NCBI RefSeq assembly: GCF_023278565.1
Contig: NC_064677.1
Coordinates: forward strand, 5,642,001-5,706,000
Origin: Colletotrichum lupini
Lineage: Eukaryota; Ascomycota; Sordariomycetes; Glomerellales; Glomerellaceae
Direction: 5' to 3'
DNA: 64,000 nt
This document shows positions 59,478 to 64,000 of this stretch, piece by piece. Under the pieces are notes generated by a model. That model was not told where the DNA came from and did not search any database. It saw only the letters and a list, made by a program, of their open reading frames with translations. Position 1 is the first letter of the stretch. Every line of letters begins with the position of its first letter. Position numbers and translations under genes: made by a program.

Positions 59478-60127
59478 ATGAAAGACTGTAGGAAAGCTTG
59501 CAGGCACCGAGGAAAGTCCCCATTCGTCTCCGCAGGTTCCGAATAAGTCACTCACCACCCGGCCGCACACGCAATCGCCCGCGAATCCCCCGTCCATTGA
59601 GACAGCCCAGTCACCTGTCCTGCCCTGTGTCGTCCCCGGTCCGTCACCTTAGCGCGTCCCAAGCTGTCCCCGATTGCCCCTCTCTGAGGTGAGTCTCTCT
59701 CTCTCTCTCTCAGTCTCTCCCCGAGCAGTGGGCACCCACGCACCCAGCAGACTAACGCCACTTGCAGCACCTGATCTCCATCTTTTTACTGGGTAGAGGC
59801 CCGTACCACTGGGCTGCGTCAGCGCAACCTGCCCTGCGTACCGTGGTTACGAAGTGACCGACACACGCTACCACTCTGCCTGCTGCTGCTCAGGTCCCTT
59901 TTTACTCCACCTTAACCCATTGACACGGCATTCATGTCATTGCACCTCTCCTCCCACTCCAACTTCAAAATCTAAACCTCCCTTCTCCTTACCGTACCTA
60001 TCGACCAACTTCGACTCTATTTTCTGTCGAAACAAAACACTCCCATCACCAAACAGACCCAATCGACACGTCCCCTTTGACATCAAAACAGCCGACAAGT
60101 AGATTGAAAGACACAGACCTCGTCAAG
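59478..60127 (+). promoter_or_regulatory. AUG-poor CT-rich leader/promoter of the gene at 60128
   Basis: After frequent ATG up to about 59477, only one ATG occurs in the next 650 bases of the + strand. It is at 59934 and opens a 13-codon uORF ending with the TAA at 59973-59975. The stretch has CT runs (59696-59710) typical of fungal leaders. The main start has CAAGATG context. Confidence 0.5.
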
Positions 60128-61323
60128 ATGTTGTTGAAATCCCTCGCCGCCGCTGGCCTGGCGATTACGGCCACGCAAGCCTTCGTCATCGTCCCCGAGA
60201 TCTCCGAAGCCGACAACGAAATCGTCAAAACCCTCCCCTTCGTGGAGGCTTCCTCAGATGTAGGCCTTGCGAGCCACCGCGTCAAGGTCGATTGCCCCGG
60301 CTGCCCCCTGACGATGCGTCAACACGATGGCCGCTACCACACAATGACGGACCTCGACAACCACCTCGAGCTCACCTTCTCCATCGAAACCGACACCACC
60401 GGCGTCGACCACCTCCTCGTCAACGACTTTGAGCTCTACCCTAAGCCTGCCTCGTGGTACAAGGCTCTCCGTGCTCCTCAGGTTCCCGACTTCGCAGAGG
60501 CCGCTACCAAGCACCCTCAAAACGCAGACCCCAACACCCCTCAGCTGGGTTACAGCCTGGGCGTCCGCCCCATCGCCAAGGATAACGAGCAGGAGCTTGA
60601 GCTCGTCGAGGTTGATCTCCAAATCATCGAGGTCGGAAACAGCTTCGTCGCCGACGTCCCCAATGTTCAGGTCAAGCTCATCAAGTCCCCTACCGGAAGC
60701 CTCATGATCGGCAATGTCGAGCAAACCGAGACCTCCGTCCCGTCCCACAAGGAAGAGGAGGATCACGAGCCGCCTGCTGAGGACTGCACCACCTTCTACT
60801 GCAGATGGCGCGCCGCCATCTTGAGAAACATGCGTGGCATGAAGTGCGGAGGCCGCAAGCACGGAAGCATGCGCGGACACCACCGTCACGGACACCACTC
60901 TCACAACGCCGGCCAGATGAGACACCACCACCACACCTGGGGTCAGCTGGCTAAGAACATCACTTCCCACATCCTGCTCCCGATCCTCATCGGCATTGTT
61001 GCTGGCGTCAGTGTTAGCATGTAAGTCTTCCATTTTCCCCCGTACCCCCCGGTCGCGAGACCCCCTTTCCCGCGGATCCACTAATACGACATTTCAGCAT
61101 TGGCATGATGGTTGGTACCTTCGTCGTCTGCCTCTGGCGTGTCTTCGTCCGCCGTCAGGCCCCCTTCGCTCGCCGTCACTGCCGCCGCCGTGCCCGCAGA
61201 AACACGCATCGCGAGGCCAGTGCCGTCGAGGAGAAGTCCGAACTCATGGCTGAGTCCGCCGACCTTCCTCCTTACAAGGACGAGGAGGAGGACGTTACCA
61301 AGACCGAGACCGCTCAGGTCTAG
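60128..61323 (+). CDS. secretory-pathway membrane protein with His-rich loop (DUF7728-like)
   Basis: Two exons (60128-61020 and 61098-61323; 77-bp intron with GTAAGT donor) encode 372 aa. A signal peptide (MLLKSLAAAGLAITATQAF, 1-19) opens the protein. The lumenal or extracellular part holds CPGC (56-59), a beta-rich region to about 200, C220/C225 (CTTFYCRWRAAI) and a His-rich loop at 251-269 (HHRHGHHSHN, then RHHHH). A transmembrane helix spans about 281-311 and is interrupted in the gene by the intron. The cytosolic tail is basic, then acidic, with LPPYKDEEE. The overall plan matches fungal proteins annotated as DUF7728. The Cys and His clusters suggest metal binding, which is inference. The frame is open upstream of 60128 but without ATG, and the signal peptide supports this start. 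Confidence 0.85.
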
Positions 61324-63410
61324 GAGAGCGACATCATATTGGAACCGAACTTCAACTTGAAAATCAACTCACGTGCGAAACTGATGATACCACTTTTCCT
61401 TTTACTCCTTATCGTTGCTTTGCAGAAAAAAATAACCAACACAAGAAATCACGTATCGAACCACGAAAAATTGGACAAGAGAGGAAACTACACATCTCAT
61501 AAAGAAGCGGCGTTTTTGTCTTTACTTCGATTTGGTTCGAGGAACGGGACTGGCAAAAATTAGGAATCTTTTCCCAACACACATAGAGCGTTTCACAGGA
61601 TGCTTTTGATGTGTTTCTTTCGGAGACGGATCGTGTGCCGGACGTCTACACATACACTCTCATTTTCCCACCAAGCGTTATTGTTATCAAAATGGACGCC
61701 ATGATAGCCGTAAAGGAAAGCATCGGGGACTCGAATTTGTATTCATAGGCTTTTCAAAAACCTACACTCCTTGAATTGATTCCTCTAAGCGAGCCATATT
61801 GGTATTCACTCCTACCCGTGATGCCTGACCAAGCTTCTAAAAGGAAGCCCGCGTGTAGACATACGGCTAAGTGACGTAATTCCCCTTTCTCCTTACACCA
61901 ATCCCACGCTACACCACATGCCTATATGAAGTCCAAGCTCTCTCTCTAGGAAACCTCTTCTCAGTCGTCGAGGAGCGGGAACATCTCATCCCGAGGTAAC
62001 GCATGATGGAGGGAGTGAGTTGCCATGGGATGGAAAACTCTACCGGGAGGTGTCTGCAAGTAGGTGACAAGATCGATTTCCGCTCGACACATCCGACAAG
62101 CAGTTCCACCATTATTATCACTAGCATTGATATCTATCAAGCAGAGTATATTTCTCTACGTGTATACCTTAGAAGGACCTTGATATAGAAAGGGATAGTA
62201 ATTATGATATGAGTAGTGAAAGGGTTACTTATCGAGATGAATAGCAGGAACTCGATTTCGTCACTCACTTGGTCTGTTTGTGTGTAGTCGGGACGTTTGA
62301 CGTCCGCACGTATCTCCCGGTCGTCCCGGTGCTGGCGCTTACCACCACCACCACCTTCATTACCGGGTATCAAAGCTAATTCGGTAGTAGGACTCTCCTT
62401 ACGGGTTACTGTGCAGTTACATAATCTCCGCCGGGCTGGGACGGAGCGTAGTTGAATTGGGGATGAAGGCAGTCGATGTCAGAAATTGCTAAATCGGATG
62501 AATGCGTGTTGCGTCTGATAGACCCGATCGATACATGGCAATGTAACAATAAGACGGAAAAGAAGGGAGGGGGTGGCGTGGGGTGGGAAGAGTTCACCAC
62601 CGGTCGTCTTTTTCTTGTTGAAGCTTGACGTAACTTCACCACGCAGCACAGTTTCGAGCTGATCCGTCGAACCTGGACGGACACTTGCTGTGGTGGTATG
62701 GTGACGAGCAAGGAGTTGGATAGGGGGCATACAAGGGCTTTTCATTGTGTATAAAGATTGTTTCTATATTCACCTGGATGGTGGTAATGAGGATGAGGTA
62801 GTTACCTCGGGTCCACACGATACTTTATCCCATCGCGCAGCTGGATGGCCTGGATAGCCTGAAAGATTCGCCAGGAATGGGTACTCTGAATTGCGTCGAG
62901 TCCCGTGGTATAGGAGAAGAAGAGGTATTACTTTCTCGTTGTGTACGGCCGACTATAATATTCTTCTGTCCGTCGCAGTCCCTAACTGCGGCAGGCCAGC
63001 GTCGTCCGACTTGTTTATAGACTAATACGAGGAACTAACTTTTAGTAGGATTTACGCTTACACACGAACACGTTTTCACGATCTTCTCAGCCTTGCAGCC
63101 AAGAGACGAACATTTCAGCATGACCAAAGTATGAGTTGTGCGTGAAAAGGTTAATTTGACTTCTTGGGTTATTCCGTCAGTCTATGTCTCTTGTCATCCA
63201 AATCTGTCTGTCCTGGACACACGTATATGAATCCGTGGTTCGGGCCACCGTCAATCTCATGGTCTGCCGCATATGTCAGGGAACGGTGCTCAGAAAATTA
63301 TGCCTCTCAGGGGCGCGAGCAAAAGGTATACAGTAAGAAAGTGAGAAGAAAAGTAAAAACGCCCCCCCATCCTAAGCAATTAGTCCCAGTTGCAGTCGTG
63401 CTCTGCCCCT
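61324..63410. other. 3' flanks of two convergent genes, no gene seen
   Basis: This holds the presumed 3' untranslated region of the DUF7728-like gene (A-rich, about 61360-61560) and the 3' flank of the minus-strand prenyltransferase. Short open frames of up to 101 codons on both strands have no family resemblance. Composition is mildly AT-rich between 62090 and 62230. Confidence 0.45.
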
Positions 63411-64000
63411 TCAAAAAGCCAGCAATGAGTCCTGGGGCCTGATGGAGTAGTAAATGGTCAGGTAGGCGCCCTTCTTCTCAGAGTAGGCGAATGAGATGTA
63501 CGAGTGCGTTCCTGTGGTCTTTCTCAGGTCCGAACGCGGGCTAATCAAATAAGTCAGTATTCAATGAAAGAGAGAGAGGCACAGGAGTCGACTTACAAGC
63601 AACGAGCCATGTCATCTTGGTACTTCTCAGCGACAGCCCAGCCTCTGGAACGGAAGGCTTGGGCCAAATTTGCTGAGATGACGGCGTCGCTGTCGGCGTA
63701 TTGCCAAAGCGGCACGTATGCCTTCACCTCGGGCCACTTCGCGCCAGGCTTGAGCTCGAAGCCGTAGCAGATGCCCTTGTGGAGAGTGTTCACCATCTTT
63801 GGCTCCTTGTTCCAATCATCGTCGTGAGGCTCTGCCTCGTTGTGAAGTAGATGCCAAATGCCTTTAAGAATCTCGAGGCCCTTCAGCGTCGCCTCGTCCT
63901 TGATCTGCCCGCCGAGAGTCACCACATTGCGGACGACGTTGAAGGCGTTTGACCGGGTGCGAGCATACACCTTGACGCGGGCTCCTTCGGCAGGGTCGAT
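63411..64000 (-). CDS. DMATS-family aromatic (indole) prenyltransferase, C-terminal part
   Basis: The last two exons of a gene that starts beyond the window: 63597-64000 and 63411-63540, joined across a 56-bp intron (GTAAGT to TTAG), giving 177 residues before TGA. The piece reads GARVKVYART at its start, then PEVKAYVPLWQYADSDA and finally THSYISFAYS with YLTIYYS. These are the conserved C-terminal strands of the dimethylallyltryptophan synthase (ABBA) fold, whose Lys and Tyr residues hold the prenyl diphosphate and shield the cation. Enzymes of this family attach a C5 or longer prenyl group to tryptophan or indole-containing peptides. Full-length members are about 400-470 aa, so somewhat less than half is visible. 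Such genes usually lie in secondary-metabolite clusters, so the sequence to the right matters. Substrate cannot be inferred. Confidence 0.9.

Overview
The window is nuclear DNA of a filamentous ascomycete (Pezizomycotina), most likely a Sordariomycete. The genes carry short introns of about 50-105 bp with GTRAGT-type donors. They encode fungal-specific proteins: a Zn(II)2Cys6 regulator, a Whi3-type RNA-binding protein, a Krev-1/Rsr1 Ras GTPase, a DMATS prenyltransferase and a DUF7728-like membrane protein. One tRNA has an intron after the anticodon. I cannot name the species from sequence alone.

Layout, left to right. 1-83: possible 3' end of a + strand gene. 941-3377: five-exon Zn(II)2Cys6 transcription factor. 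3863-4890: an AT-rich island with a degenerate ~27-bp tandem repeat, flanked by short direct repeats and followed by a stop-ridden coding relic. 5148-6299 (-): short-chain dehydrogenase/reductase. 6300-15136: no gene I can support. 15137-20131: a very long CU-rich leader followed by the single-exon whi3 homologue. 20132-34538: 14 kb whose only clear genes are a close-packed tRNA-Val/tRNA-Ala pair on the - strand. 34539-37673: long leader and the seven-exon krev-1/RSR1 GTPase. 41701-42612 (-): small proline-rich single-pass membrane protein. 46332-49265 (-): 959-aa membrane protein with one EGF-like domain, preceded by a ~2.2 kb leader. 60128-61323: secretory-pathway membrane protein with a His-rich loop. 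63411-64000 (-): C-terminal part of a DMATS-family indole prenyltransferase running off the right edge.

The genes do not form an operon-like or biosynthetic unit. Whi3 and Krev-1/Rsr1 both belong to cell-polarity and nuclear-cycle control in other fungi. The DMATS gene may be the edge of a secondary-metabolite cluster lying beyond base 64000.

The most striking unexplained signal is strand-specific loss of ATG triplets upstream of several genes. Counting by eye, the 3.4 kb before whi3 has 6 ATG on the coding strand against about 50 on the other. The 2.1 kb before the EGF-like gene has 2 against about 35. The 2.05 kb before krev-1 has 4 against about 36. I read these as exceptionally long, AUG-purged 5' leaders. 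The few remaining uAUGs sit close to the main start, some in overlapping stop/start arrangements. This accounts for part of the apparent gene deserts.
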